In this document: one piece after another, positions 1-7,762 of the stretch
How the letters are laid out: every line of letters starts with the position of its first letter
Numbering within the stretch: position 1 is the first letter of the stretch
Made by a program: the position numbers and the translations under genes
Source of the DNA: an uncultured Paracoccaceae bacterium
Lineage (GTDB): Bacteria; Pseudomonadota; Alphaproteobacteria; Rhodobacterales; Rhodobacteraceae
Length of the DNA stretch: 64,000 nucleotides
NCBI GenBank assembly: GCA_947503765.1
Contig: CANNFA010000011.1
Location: 34,319 to 98,318 of the forward strand
Direction of reading: 5' to 3'
The notes under the pieces: generated by a model
Databases searched by the model: none
The model's input: only the letters and a program-made list of their open reading frames with translations
What the model was told of the DNA's origin: nothing

Positions 1-19
1 TCGTGACGGCGCGTGCCAT
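1..19 (-). CDS. Start of a second polyol ABC permease (partial)
   Basis: Only the first six codons lie inside the window, reading M-A-R-A-V-T on the minus strand and running off the left edge. The ATG lies 10 bases beyond the stop of the upstream permease. In polyol importers of this kind (SmoEFGK) the second inner-membrane permease, SmoG, follows SmoF directly, so position is the main argument. Nothing about domains can be seen. Confidence 0.5.
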
Positions 20-29
20 GGCTGATCCC

Positions 30-935
30 TCACTTGTCCAGGTTCTTGCCGACGATGCGCATCAGGAAGATGGCAACGATATTGGCAAGGATGATTGCGT
101 AGACACCGCCCGCGGAACCAAGGCCGACATTCTGGCTTTCCAGCACGCGCTGGTAGATCAGGTAGGTCAGGGTCCGGGTGCCGAAGGCGCCGCCCGTGGT
201 CACGAAGATCTCGGCGAAGACGCCCAGAAGAAAGATCGTCTGGATCAGGATCACGATGGTGATCGCGCGGCTCAGATGCGGCAGCGTGATGAAGGCAAAG
301 CGCGACACCGGGCCGGCGCCGTCCATCTCGGCGGCTTCAAGCTGTTCGCTGTCGAGCGACTGGATCGCGGTCAGCAGGATCAGCGTGGCAAAGGGCAGCC
401 ATTGCCAGGACACGATCAGCACGATCGAGAAGGTCGGCACATCGCTGAGCCAGACCACGGGATCCGCCCCGAAGGCACGCCACAGATGGGCGAACAGGCC
501 ATTGGTCGGATCCATGAACATGTTCTTCCACACCAGCGCCGACACCGTGGGCATCACGAAGAACGGCGCGATCACCAGGATGCGGACAAAGCCCTGCGCC
601 CACATCGGCTGATCCAGCAGCATCGCCAGCAGGACACCGAACACGATCGAGATGGCCAGCACCCCGCCCACAATGACCAGCGTGGTGACGACCGAGGGCC
701 AGAAGGCGCTGGACGACACGAACCGGGTGAAATTGTCGAAGCCGACCCAGTCGAGGCTTGGAAAGAAGGTGACGAAATCCCATCCGCTCTCGATCCGGTC
801 GCCGCGCAGCGGCATGAACCGCTTGAACGCGAAGATCAGCGTCAGGCTGAGCGGCACGAGCATCCAGACGAGGAGGACGAAGACCGCCGGGGCCATCATG
901 AACCGGGCCGCTGCGCGGGAATGCTGGGTCGCCAT
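30..935 (-). CDS. smoF: Sorbitol/mannitol-type ABC transporter permease (SmoF-like)
   Basis: Inner-membrane permease of 301 residues in the MalF/UgpA class. Several strongly hydrophobic segments are visible, including ones near residues 13-35, 75-105 and 115-140 and one at the C-terminus. The cytoplasmic EAA loop that docks the ATPase reads EAAEMDGAG and is followed by FAFITLPHL. The gene follows the binding-protein gene after a 130-base gap holding a strong hairpin, and precedes a second permease start. AGGAGG stands 8 bases before the ATG. The polyol assignment rests on the close resemblance of the preceding binding protein to SmoE; the exact substrate is inferred. Confidence 0.88.
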   Translation of the reverse strand: MATQHSRAAARFMMAPAVFVLLVWMLVPLSLTLIFAFKRFMPLRGDRIESGWDFVTFFPSLDWVGFDNFTRFVSSSAFWPSVVTTLVIVGGVLAISIVFGVLLAMLLDQPMWAQGFVRILVIAPFFVMPTVSALVWKNMFMDPTNGLFAHLWRAFGADPVVWLSDVPTFSIVLIVSWQWLPFATLILLTAIQSLDSEQLEAAEMDGAGPVSRFAFITLPHLSRAITIVILIQTIFLLGVFAEIFVTTGGAFGTRTLTYLIYQRVLESQNVGLGSAGGVYAIILANIVAIFLMRIVGKNLDK

Positions 936-1015
936 GGCGCATATCCTCCTGGGTCAGGCGCAAGGGGGCGCCCGTGATATCGCGGGGGGTCGCGGGCGCG
1001 ACGAAATCGGGTGGC

Positions 1016-1042
1016 GGAAGGCGGCGGCGCGCGCCGCCTTCC
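1016..1042 (-). other. Intercistronic stem-loop between binding protein and permease
   Basis: A perfect 11-bp stem (GGAAGGCGGCG / CGCCGCCTTCC) with a 5-base loop, 24 bases beyond the binding-protein stop codon and with no T-tract. Hairpins here in ABC importer operons commonly protect the upstream mRNA or attenuate transcription, so that the binding protein outnumbers the permeases. That role is inferred. Confidence 0.6.
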
Positions 1043-1065
1043 GGTCGTCGCAGAAGGTGCCGGGC

Positions 1066-2373
1066 CTAGTAGCCGGCCGCTTCCATGGCTTCGGTGGTGA
1101 TCGCCTGCGCCTTTTCAAGCGCCTCCTCGACGGTCTGCTGACCGGCATAGGCGGCGGCGAATTCCTGGCTCACCTCGGTGGCGATACCGGCGAATTCGGG
1201 GATCGCGGCGAACTGGATGCCGACATAGGGAACGGGATCGACCGTCGGGTTCGTCGGATCGGCCGCGTTGATCGAGTCGAGCGTCGTCTGCGCGAAGGGA
1301 ACCGCGATGTAGTCGGGGTTCTCGTAGAGCGAGCTGCGCGCGCCCGGCGGGACGTTGGCCCAGCCTTCGTTCTCGGCCACCAGTTCGATATAGTCGGTCG
1401 ACGTCGCCCATTCGATGAAGGTCTGCGCCGCATCGGCCTGCTGCGTGCCCGCCGGGATCGCCAGCGCCCATGCCCAGAGCCAGTTGGCCTTGCGATCGAC
1501 GCCTTCGCTGTTCGGCGCCAGCGCGAAGCCGACGCTGTCGGCCACTTCGCTGTCGTCGGGATTGGTCACGAAGGACGCGGCGACGGTCGCGTCGATCCAC
1601 ATGCCGCACAGGCCCTGCTGGAACAGCGAAAGGTTCTCGTTGAAGCCGTTGTTCTCATAGCCGTCGGGGCCGTAATCGTTCATCAGGTTGACGTAGAAGT
1701 TCAGCGCCTCGGCCCATTCCGGCTGATCGAACTGGGGGGTCCAGTCCTCGTCGAACCAGCGCGCGCCGAACGAGTTGCCGGTCACGGTGATGAAGGCCCC
1801 GCCCTCGCCCCAGCCGGGCTTGCCGCGCAGGCAGATGCCGTTGATGCCGGCGTCGGGATCGTCCATGGCCGCCGCCGCTTCGCGGATGAACTGCCAGGTC
1901 GGCGCGTGAGGCATTTCCAGCCCGGCCTTTTCCATCAGGTCGGTGCGATACATCACCATCGAGCTTTCGCCGTAGAATGGCGCGGCATAGAGCGTGCCGT
2001 CATGGCTCAGCCCGTCGCGCATGGCGGGCAGGATGTCGTCGACATCGTAGTCTTCCGACAGGCCGTCAAGCGGGACCAGCCAGCCATTGGCGCCCCAGAT
2101 CGGGGTTTCGTACATGCCGATGGTCATGATATCGAACTGACCGCCATTGGTGGTGATGTCCGTGGTCACGCGCTGGCGCAGCACGTTTTCCTCCAGCGTC
2201 ACCCATTCGACGCCGATGCCGGTCTCGGCGGTGAATTGGTCGGTGTAGCCCTGCATCCGGATCATGTCGCCGTTATTGACGGTCGCGATCGTGATGGTGG
2301 TGTCCTGGGCAAGGCTTGCCCCTGCGATCAGCGTAAGCGCCGTGCTGGCGCCGAGAACGCGCTTGAGTGACAT
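1066..2373 (-). CDS. smoE: Periplasmic polyol-binding protein (SmoE-like)
   Basis: Extracellular solute-binding protein of 435 residues, family 1. An N-terminal signal peptide (MSLKRVLGASTALTLIAGAS, cleavage near LAQ) is followed by the ITIATVNNGDMIRMQG and LEENVLRQRVTTDI stretches that I recognise from Rhodobacter SmoE sorbitol/mannitol-binding proteins. It would capture polyols in the periplasm for the two permeases downstream. GGGAGG lies 8 bases before the ATG. The gene has its own promoter-like sequence next to a repeated LacI-type operator, so it may be transcribed both from the repressor gene and on its own. Confidence 0.88.
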   Translation of the reverse strand: MSLKRVLGASTALTLIAGASLAQDTTITIATVNNGDMIRMQGYTDQFTAETGIGVEWVTLEENVLRQRVTTDITTNGGQFDIMTIGMYETPIWGANGWLVPLDGLSEDYDVDDILPAMRDGLSHDGTLYAAPFYGESSMVMYRTDLMEKAGLEMPHAPTWQFIREAAAAMDDPDAGINGICLRGKPGWGEGGAFITVTGNSFGARWFDEDWTPQFDQPEWAEALNFYVNLMNDYGPDGYENNGFNENLSLFQQGLCGMWIDATVAASFVTNPDDSEVADSVGFALAPNSEGVDRKANWLWAWALAIPAGTQQADAAQTFIEWATSTDYIELVAENEGWANVPPGARSSLYENPDYIAVPFAQTTLDSINAADPTNPTVDPVPYVGIQFAAIPEFAGIATEVSQEFAAAYAGQQTVEEALEKAQAITTEAMEAAGY

Positions 2374-2409
2374 TCGTTATCCTCCCTGAGCTTGGATGTC
2401 GTGCGCCTT

Positions 2410-2438
2410 TCCTATGCTGAGGGATAGATTCGCGTCAA
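2410..2438 (-). promoter_or_regulatory. Candidate promoter of the binding-protein gene
   Basis: On the minus strand TTGACG (2433-2438) is followed after 17 bases by ATAGGA (2410-2415), about 37 bases before the ATG. The -35 is good and the -10 mediocre. It sits just downstream of the candidate operator at 2447-2460. Confidence 0.45.
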
Positions 2439-2442
2439 CAAA

Positions 2443-2464
2443 AAAGTTTCCGCGCGTAAAGTTT
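2443..2464. promoter_or_regulatory. Candidate LacI-family operator, site 1
   Basis: The core TTTCCGCGCGTAAA (2447-2460) is an imperfect palindrome centred on CGCGCG, with AAAG and GTTT flanks, as expected for a LacI-type operator with a central CG. The same core occurs in inverted orientation upstream of the repressor gene. The site overlaps the repressor stop codon and lies upstream of the binding-protein promoter. Confidence 0.55.
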
Positions 2465-3494
2465 ATGCGGATTTGCGCATCACCAGGCTGCCATCGAACA
2501 GGGACACGCTCTTGCTGTCCGGCCGCTGGCCCGCGCCGATGATCGACAGAAGGGTCTCAAGGCTGCCCCCCGCGATCTGGTCGTAATTCTGCGATATCGT
2601 CGTCAGGGGCGGACAGGTGAACCGCGAGAACGGGTGATCGTCATGCCCGGCCACGCGCAGCGCATGGCCATCGCCGACCCCCACCCGCAGCCCGTGTTCA
2701 TAGGCCGCCGCCAGAAACCCGATGGCCAGCCGGTCGTTGCCGCACAGAACCGTATCCGTCGGCAAGAGATGCTCGCGGATCATGCGGCCGGCCTCGGCGC
2801 AGGCGATTTCCTCGAAGGCCCATCCCGTGCCCTCGGCCACAAGGATCATCGGCTCGTGTCCCAGCCTGCGCATCGCCGCCTCATAGCCCGCGCGGCGCTT
2901 GTTGGCGTTGGGGTTCGGCGCGTTGCGCATTTCGAACAGGGCCGGCGCCTCTCCGGTGCGAACAAGATAATCCACCATCATTCCAGTGCTTTGCGTGTGA
3001 TCGGTGCCGAACATGGCATCGCCCACCTGATCCACGTCGCAATCGAAAAGTACGGTCGGAAAATCCTCGGTGAACAGCTTCAGCGCCTCGGCATGCGATC
3101 GCCGCCCGATCGGCGCCAGCAGCAGCCCGGCCGGCCGGATCGCGCGCAAGCTGTCCAGGTTGGCCACCTCCCGATCCGGGTCGCCGTGCGAGCTGAGCAG
3201 GATCGGGTTGAACCCCGATTCCCCGCACAGCAGTTCGAGATTGCGCGCGACCTCTGCAAAAAACGGGTCCGCCAGGTACGGCACCACGATCCCCAGGTTC
3301 CGGGTCAGCTGTCGGTTCTGGTTGATCGCGTAGACGTTCGGCGTGTAATCGTAGCGCTCCAGCGCCTCTTCGATCCGGGCGCGGGTGGTGCGCCGAACCG
3401 ATGTCGGATCGTTGAAATACTTCGACAATGTCGGGCGGGAGATGCCGCTAACCGTGGCCAGTTCCTCCATCGTCTTCAGCCGTTCCTGCCGCAT
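2463..3494 (-). CDS. LacI-family transcriptional repressor of the polyol operon
   Basis: Regulator of 343 residues with an N-terminal helix-turn-helix (LKTMEELATVSGISRPTLSKYFND, residues about 5-28) and hinge, then a periplasmic-binding-protein-like sensor domain (LGIVVPYLADPFFAEV onward). I use the ATG at 3494, preceded by GGGGAG, rather than an upstream in-frame TTG at 3527 that lies inside the candidate operator. It is the first gene of the transporter operon, so it should repress uptake until the polyol or a product binds; that is inferred from position and the paired operator sites. The sensor domain does not reveal the ligand. Confidence 0.85.
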   Translation of the reverse strand: MRQERLKTMEELATVSGISRPTLSKYFNDPTSVRRTTRARIEEALERYDYTPNVYAINQNRQLTRNLGIVVPYLADPFFAEVARNLELLCGESGFNPILLSSHGDPDREVANLDSLRAIRPAGLLLAPIGRRSHAEALKLFTEDFPTVLFDCDVDQVGDAMFGTDHTQSTGMMVDYLVRTGEAPALFEMRNAPNPNANKRRAGYEAAMRRLGHEPMILVAEGTGWAFEEIACAEAGRMIREHLLPTDTVLCGNDRLAIGFLAAAYEHGLRVGVGDGHALRVAGHDDHPFSRFTCPPLTTISQNYDQIAGGSLETLLSIIGAGQRPDSKSVSLFDGSLVMRKSA

Positions 3495-3526
3495 GGCCCT
3501 GCCCACTCCCCAAAAGTCGCAATTCA

Positions 3527-3546
3527 AAACTTTACGCGCGACATTT
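3527..3546. promoter_or_regulatory. Candidate LacI-family operator, site 2
   Basis: Contains TTTACGCGCG (3531-3540), the same core as site 1 in the opposite orientation, though the right half (ACATTT) is degenerate. It lies between the -10 region and the repressor start, where binding would block transcription and give autoregulation. Confidence 0.5.
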
Positions 3547-3572
3547 TTCTATCACATGCCGCACCTTGTCAA
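3546..3572 (-). promoter_or_regulatory. Candidate promoter of the repressor/transporter operon
   Basis: On the minus strand a consensus TTGACA (3567-3572) is followed by TAGAAA (3546-3551). The spacer is short, 15 bases, so the exact -10 is uncertain. The rest of the gap, to 3784, holds no gene that I can support. Confidence 0.45.
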
Positions 3573-3784
3573 CGCAGAGCCAATAGCCCACCACGCGCGG
3601 AAAGCCCAATGCCGCCCGCCTTGCGGAACGGATGACGGCGACCCGGCCGGGACCGGCCCTGTTCCCCGTCCGCCGGCACGAAGTGCCAAGCCAAGGCGTC
3701 AACCGGGGGAAAGCCCGGAGAAAATTCGGAAAATCTCGCGCGCCGCCGCGTCCGGCGACGCACATGGCCGCCGGCCGGCGCGGC

Positions 3785-4684
3785 CTACACGATCAGCGCC
3801 AGCGCGGCGCGGACGGTCTCGCCCACGACGGTATCTTCCAGCGCGGAATGCACCCCGGCCGCCGCCATCGCGTAGCCCGAGGCGCGCAGGCTGCCGCCGG
3901 ACAAGGCGTTGTAGGACAGCGCGGCCGCGCCCAGCGGCAGCGCGAACAGCGCGGCGGTCGCGCAGATGACATAGGCGGCAGAGCGCCCGGCGGCGGTATC
4001 GGTAAGCTTCGCCGCATTCTTCGCCGCGTCCAGGTCCAGGAATTCGCGTATCGCGGCGCCCAGCACTTCGTCACCGCGCTGCGGATGTTCGTCCGCGGCG
4101 TCCAGCCAGCCGAGGATCTCGGGCGACAGGTCGGGATCCTTGGCGAAGATCTGCCTGCGGATGTCGACGCAGGGCGGCTCGGTTCCGGTCAGATCCGGCA
4201 GCCGGTCGCCGCATTGCATCAGCCAGTCCTCGGCCTCGGTCGCGGTCATGATCCGGTCCAGCCCGGGGCAAAGCACCAGGTCGGGCTCGGTGACGCTCAG
4301 CAGGTAGTCGACCACCTCCCAGACCAGCCGGCGCTTCAGCATGGCGGGGGCCGGGCTGGCCCCGGTCCGGTCCAGCGCGACCACGGTCAAGCTGGATTCG
4401 TGATCGGCCAGCCGGCGCAGGATACCGCGCCGCACGCCCATATCCTCCGGCGGGCGGGTGATCCCCTCGAACCGGCTGAGCGCGATCGGCGTGCCGGTCC
4501 AGGCGATCAGCAGCCGCAGGTTTCCCGCCGCAAGCTGGATGTAATCGCCCGGCCGGGCGGTCAATTCTTCTACTTCGGCGTGTATCCGCCCGGTCAGGGC
4601 GCAGAGCGCGTCGGTCTCGATCGCGCTCAGAACGTCCGGTTTGCCTGTATAGAGCAGGCGCGCCTCTATATATTCTTTCCGCAT
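3785..4684 (-). CDS. Protein of unknown function, paralog of the divergent 4982-5770 gene
   Basis: I do not recognise this 299-residue protein with certainty. Its N-terminal 150 residues align with the divergent neighbour. Shared features are a G-(N/D)-L-x-x-L-(I/V) strand, RP, then LxRLxxHxxSLTVxxxDRxGAxP, Lx(W)xV and PxLVxxxxxDxxxxxxE. The phrasing recalls DUF4261-like proteins, but I could not test this. The C-terminal 70 residues add a hydrophobic, probably membrane-associated segment (YVICATAALFALPLGAAAL). I chose the ATG at 4684 because it matches the paralog's N-terminus; an in-frame ATG exists at 4714. No cysteine or metal motif is conserved between the two. Confidence 0.65.
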   Translation of the reverse strand: MRKEYIEARLLYTGKPDVLSAIETDALCALTGRIHAEVEELTARPGDYIQLAAGNLRLLIAWTGTPIALSRFEGITRPPEDMGVRRGILRRLADHESSLTVVALDRTGASPAPAMLKRRLVWEVVDYLLSVTEPDLVLCPGLDRIMTATEAEDWLMQCGDRLPDLTGTEPPCVDIRRQIFAKDPDLSPEILGWLDAADEHPQRGDEVLGAAIREFLDLDAAKNAAKLTDTAAGRSAAYVICATAALFALPLGAAALSYNALSGGSLRASGYAMAAAGVHSALEDTVVGETVRAALALIV

Positions 4685-4981
4685 TTCCCCATTCCCGCGA
4701 AAAACCTCATCCATGTTCCCGTTCTGGCGGACAAGTGGGGAAAATTTATGGCCGAATTGAAGCGATTGATCGGTATTCCGGGCAAAACGCGCGATAATGC
4801 CGGCATCGGTGCCGATCCGGAAACGGCACCGCGAATCGGGCGCTGTCGCGGCCCTTGGCGCAACCCAGCGCTCAACCCAAGGTAGTCACGAAGACGTCAC
4901 GCCACCACCCGTTTCGCGCCGCATTCTGCCCACATTTCTTAACCTATACTTTAGGACAGGAACGTTCGGAGGATGTGAACA
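4685..4981. promoter_or_regulatory. Divergent promoter region of the paralog pair
   Basis: A 297-base gap between the two divergent genes. On the plus strand TATACT (4945-4950) is a plausible -10 about 30 bases before the 4982 start, and GGAGG lies 9 bases before that ATG. TTAA-N7-TTTA at 4939-4953 differs by one base from a CtrA-type box and overlaps this -10. No other structure is evident. Confidence 0.3.
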
Positions 4982-5770
4982 ATGGACCGCACCGGCCCCT
5001 CTTTCGAAGCCAGCCTCATGTTTCCGGCTGCGCTGGTGTCCAGTGACCTGGCCATGTTGGCCGACAACGTCAAAACCGTCGCCGAGGCGCACGGGCTGCC
5101 GGCGACGCGCATGCCGACCCACAACGCCGATTGCGTGCTGTTCGGCTGCGGCGACCTGCAGATCCTTGTGATGGGCTGCGACCGCCCGCTGGACGTGGCG
5201 CATTTCCTTGACGCGGCGCGGCCCGAGGGCGCGCTGCTGCACGACACCGCCGTGCTGTCGCGGCTGACGGCGCACCGCTATTCGCTGACCGTGCTGGTGG
5301 CCGACCGCCCCGGCGCGGCGCCGCCCGCCGGCAAGGACCGCGACACGTTCAAGGAAAAGCTGTGCTGGCAGGTGACGGAATGCCTGCGCGCGTCGCTGCG
5401 CCCGGCGCTGGTGTTCTGGTGCGCCGACGACACGCTCTATTCCAGCTCGGAATTCGTGCATTGCGGCCCGTTCGGCACAAGGCTGCCGCTGACCGGCCCG
5501 GCGACGCTGGCCGAGGGCGCGCGCCAGCACGACCAGCAGCGCGCGCTCGAGGCGCGTGCGCTGACCTTCATTCACACCCAGATCATCCAGGGCAAGCACC
5601 GCCGCGAGGCGGACACGGCGCCGGACACGTCCCATGCCGGGCCGGTCAGCGGCCTGCTGGCCCTGGCCGAACGGCACAGCACGCAGGCGATGCGCGGCGC
5701 CACGATGGCCTGTTCCACCGCCGCGGCGGGGATCTGCCTGCTGCCGCTGCTGGCGGGGGGCATCGCCTGA
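4982..5770 (+). CDS. Protein of unknown function, paralog of the divergent 3785-4684 gene
   Basis: A 262-residue protein I do not recognise. Residues about 50-160 align with the divergent paralog (GDLQILVMGCDRPL, VLSRLTAHRYSLTVLVADRPGAAP, PALVFWCADDTLYSSSEF). It ends in a single hydrophobic stretch (ACSTAAAGICLLPLLAGG) right at the C-terminus, which would suit a tail-anchored or membrane-associated protein. The middle is rich in charged residues. The start is supported by GGAGG at the correct distance. No enzyme motif is visible; duplication followed by divergence is inferred from the shared core and head-to-head arrangement. Confidence 0.65.
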   Translation: MDRTGPSFEASLMFPAALVSSDLAMLADNVKTVAEAHGLPATRMPTHNADCVLFGCGDLQILVMGCDRPLDVAHFLDAARPEGALLHDTAVLSRLTAHRYSLTVLVADRPGAAPPAGKDRDTFKEKLCWQVTECLRASLRPALVFWCADDTLYSSSEFVHCGPFGTRLPLTGPATLAEGARQHDQQRALEARALTFIHTQIIQGKHRREADTAPDTSHAGPVSGLLALAERHSTQAMRGATMACSTAAAGICLLPLLAGGIA

Positions 5771-5783
5771 GACGACGCCCGGC

Positions 5784-5807
5784 GCATGCCGGGTGACCCC
5801 GGCATGC
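5784..5807. terminator. Hairpin between convergent genes
   Basis: GCATGCCGGG, a TGAC loop and CCCGGCATGC form a perfect 10-bp stem in the 41-base gap between convergent genes. There is no T-tract on either side, so it is a likely bidirectional stop or mRNA 3'-end hairpin rather than a classical intrinsic terminator. Confidence 0.5.
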
Positions 5808-5811
5808 CGCC

Positions 5812-7344
5812 TCAGCGGCCCTTGAACAGCGTGCCGAAGATACCGCGCACAAGGCGGCGGCCGGTGGTGCCGCGCAATTCCTTCTTCAGCGCCTCGGACA
5901 GCGCGCCGCCGATGGTGTCGCCGCCGCCGTAGCGCCGGCCGCGCGGTGCGCTCTCAGTGCCCGAACGGCCGGGCGTGTAGCGCCGGGCACTGCTGAACTC
6001 GCGTTCCTCGCCCGCCGCGGCGGTGGCGGCCCCCTCGGCCCCGGTCTCGGCCCGCGCCCGAAGCGTCTCGAACGCGCTTGTCCGGTCCTGCGCCTCCTCG
6101 TACTTGCCGCGCAATGGCGAGGTGTCGATCGCCGCCTGGCGTTCCGCCCCGGTGATCGCCCCCAGCCGCGACGATGGCGGGCGGATCAGCGTGCGCTCCA
6201 CCACGCCGGGGGCGCCCTTGGCCTCCAGCATCGAGGTCACGGCCTCGCCCACACCGACATCGCGGATCGCCTCGGCCGTGTCGAAGCGCGGGTTGGGCCG
6301 GTAGGTCTCGGCCGCGCGCGCCAGCGCCTTCTGGTCGCGCGCGGTGAAGGCGCGCAAGGCGTGCTGCACCCGGTTGCCAAGCTGGCCCAGCACGTCCGGC
6401 GGCACGTCGTCGGGGTTCTGGGTGCAGAAAAACACCCCCACCCCCTTGGAGCGGATCAGCCGCGCCACCTGTTCCACCTTGTCGATCAGCGCCTTGGGCG
6501 CGTCGTCGAACAAAAGATGCGCCTCGTCGAAGAAGAAGACCAGCTTGGGCTTGTCGGGATCGCCGATCTCGGGCAGCTCCTCGAACAGCTCCGACAGCAG
6601 CCACAGCAGGAACGTGGCGTACAGCCGGGGCGAGCCCATGAGCCGGTCCGCCGCCAGCACCGAGATCCGGCCGCGCCCGTCCGCATCGACGCGCATCAGG
6701 TCCGCCAGCTCCAGCGCCGGCTCGCCGAAGAACCCGGCGCCGCCCTGGTTTTCCAGCACCAGAAGCTGCCGCTGGATCGCCCCGATCGAGGCGGCGGCGA
6801 TATGACCGTAGCGCAGCGACAGGTCGGGCGCGTTCTCGCCCACCCAGACCAGCAGCGCGCGCAGATCCTTCAGATCGAGCAGCGGCAGACCTTCCTCGTC
6901 GGACAGGCGAAAGGCGATGTTCAGAACGCCCTCCTGCGCCTCGGAAAGATCGAGCATCCGCGCCAGCAGCAGCGGCCCCATCTCGGCGATCGTGGTGCGC
7001 ACCGGGTGGCCCTTTTCGCCGAACAGATCCCAGAAGGTGACGGGAAAGGCGGCATAGGCGTAATCGTCGAAGCCGATCGTTTCCGCGCGGCTGCGGAACG
7101 CCTCGTGCAGCTTGAACCCGGCCGAGCCCGATTGCGACAGGCCCGCCAGGTCGCCCTTCACGTCCGACACGAAGACCGGGACCCCGGCGGCCGAAAACCC
7201 CTCGGCCAGGATCTGCACGGTGACGGTCTTGCCGGTGCCCGTCGCCCCGGCGATCAGCCCGTGCCGGTTGGCGTATTTCAGCGCCAGACCCTGCTTTTCC
7301 CCGTAATTCTCGCCGCCGCCCCCCAGGAATACCCGGTCGTCCAT
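5812..7344 (-). CDS. HerA-like/DUF853 ATPase
   Basis: A 510-residue P-loop ATPase of the HerA-FtsK superfamily, DUF853/YjgR type. Walker A is GATGTGKT near residue 33 and Walker B is [12 protein letters not shown] near residue 270. A conserved sensor stretch follows ([29 protein letters not shown]). The C-terminal third is low-complexity, rich in Arg/Gly/Glu. The in-frame sequence upstream of the ATG at 7344 has no family character, so I use the start [11 protein letters not shown]. Family members are soluble hexameric-type ATPases; the physiological role is not established. No partner nuclease gene (NurA) is nearby. Confidence 0.85.
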   Translation of the reverse strand: MDDRVFLGGGGENYGEKQGLALKYANRHGLIAGATGTGKTVTVQILAEGFSAAGVPVFVSDVKGDLAGLSQSGSAGFKLHEAFRSRAETIGFDDYAYAAFPVTFWDLFGEKGHPVRTTIAEMGPLLLARMLDLSEAQEGVLNIAFRLSDEEGLPLLDLKDLRALLVWVGENAPDLSLRYGHIAAASIGAIQRQLLVLENQGGAGFFGEPALELADLMRVDADGRGRISVLAADRLMGSPRLYATFLLWLLSELFEELPEIGDPDKPKLVFFFDEAHLLFDDAPKALIDKVEQVARLIRSKGVGVFFCTQNPDDVPPDVLGQLGNRVQHALRAFTARDQKALARAAETYRPNPRFDTAEAIRDVGVGEAVTSMLEAKGAPGVVERTLIRPPSSRLGAITGAERQAAIDTSPLRGKYEEAQDRTSAFETLRARAETGAEGAATAAAGEEREFSSARRYTPGRSGTESAPRGRRYGGGDTIGGALSEALKKELRGTTGRRLVRGIFGTLFKGR

Positions 7345-7424
7345 GCCCTGCCCCGCTGTCTTGCCGTGCCCGCACATCCGGCGCACGGGGCGAAAATACA
7401 GTATTAACCATTCCGCGCCATAGT

Positions 7425-7503
7425 GATCGGGTCCGTGGCGCATGCGCGCCGGGCGGACTTCCTCCCTGTCAGACTGGCCGCGCCTTCGGGCGCGGCTTTT
7501 TTT
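7425..7503 (+). ncRNA. Candidate small RNA with UUCCUCCCU motif (MmgR/suhB-like)
   Basis: No plus-strand gene precedes this strong plus-strand terminator, so it should end a short independent transcript. The inferred RNA has a 5' hairpin (GTCCG-GGCGC pairing with GCGCC-CGGAC, 7431-7458), a single-stranded stretch with TTCCTCCCT (7459-7467), then a terminator hairpin. That order and the anti-Shine-Dalgarno-like motif match what I recall of the alphaproteobacterial MmgR (alpha-r8/suhB) family. CATAGT at 7419-7424 is a possible -10, with no clear -35. The 5' end is therefore approximate. Confidence 0.6.
7477..7503 (+). terminator. Intrinsic terminator of the first small RNA
   Basis: GCCGCGCC, a TTCG tetraloop and GGCGCGGC form an 8-bp stem followed by seven T residues. 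This is a textbook Rho-independent terminator on the plus strand. Confidence 0.85.
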
Positions 7504-7541
7504 GCGTTGCCGCTAACAGCGAAAAAGCGAAATTTTCCCTG

Positions 7542-7570
7542 TTGACGGATCAATTTTCTGACCGTAGCTT
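7542..7570 (+). promoter_or_regulatory. Promoter of the second small RNA
   Basis: TTGACG (7542-7547), a 17-base spacer and TAGCTT (7565-7570) make a good housekeeping-type promoter, with expected start near 7577. It lies just after the first terminator. Confidence 0.6.
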
Positions 7571-7576
7571 TCGGCC

Positions 7577-7647
7577 CACAAGACAAGCCGGCCAGTCCGG
7601 CAGGGAGCGACATATCAAGGGAAAAGGGCCTTTTCGGGCCCTTTTTT
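7577..7647 (+). ncRNA. Candidate small RNA complementary to the first one
   Basis: The interval between a good promoter and a strong terminator is about 71 bases and encodes no protein. It can fold into a small hairpin (GCCGG-CCAGT-CCGGC, 7587-7601), a linker and the terminator hairpin. Bases 7589-7607 pair with 7462-7480 of the upstream small RNA over 19 positions: 17 Watson-Crick pairs, one G-U and one mismatch. The pairing covers most of the UUCCUCCCU motif. An sRNA sponge is the attractive reading. A leader or attenuator for the gene at 7763 is the alternative, although the terminator would then need read-through. Confidence 0.6.
7622..7647 (+). terminator. Intrinsic terminator of the second small RNA
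   Basis: AAAAGGGCC, a TTTTCG loop and GGCCCTTTT give a 9-bp stem that continues into T residues up to 7647. It is strong and lies 115 bases before the next start codon. Confidence 0.85.
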
Positions 7648-7762
7648 CATGTCGAACCCACCGTCCGGCGCGCCGCGATCCGACCCGAAAACGGGGAAGA
7701 CACGGAATGGCGCGCGTGTTACACCCGACGCGATTTTCTCGACCAGACGCGTTGGAGACGAC

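Noticed and set aside
3527..3527. TTG start adding 11 residues to the LacI-type regulator
   Set aside because: It lies inside the candidate operator and lacks a ribosome-binding site; the ATG at 3494 has GGGGAG and gives the standard helix-turn-helix N-terminus.
7425..7647. A leader attenuator for the IalB-family gene in place of two small RNAs
   Set aside because: Two complete terminators precede the gene and a good promoter lies between them, which fits independent short transcripts better; not fully excluded.
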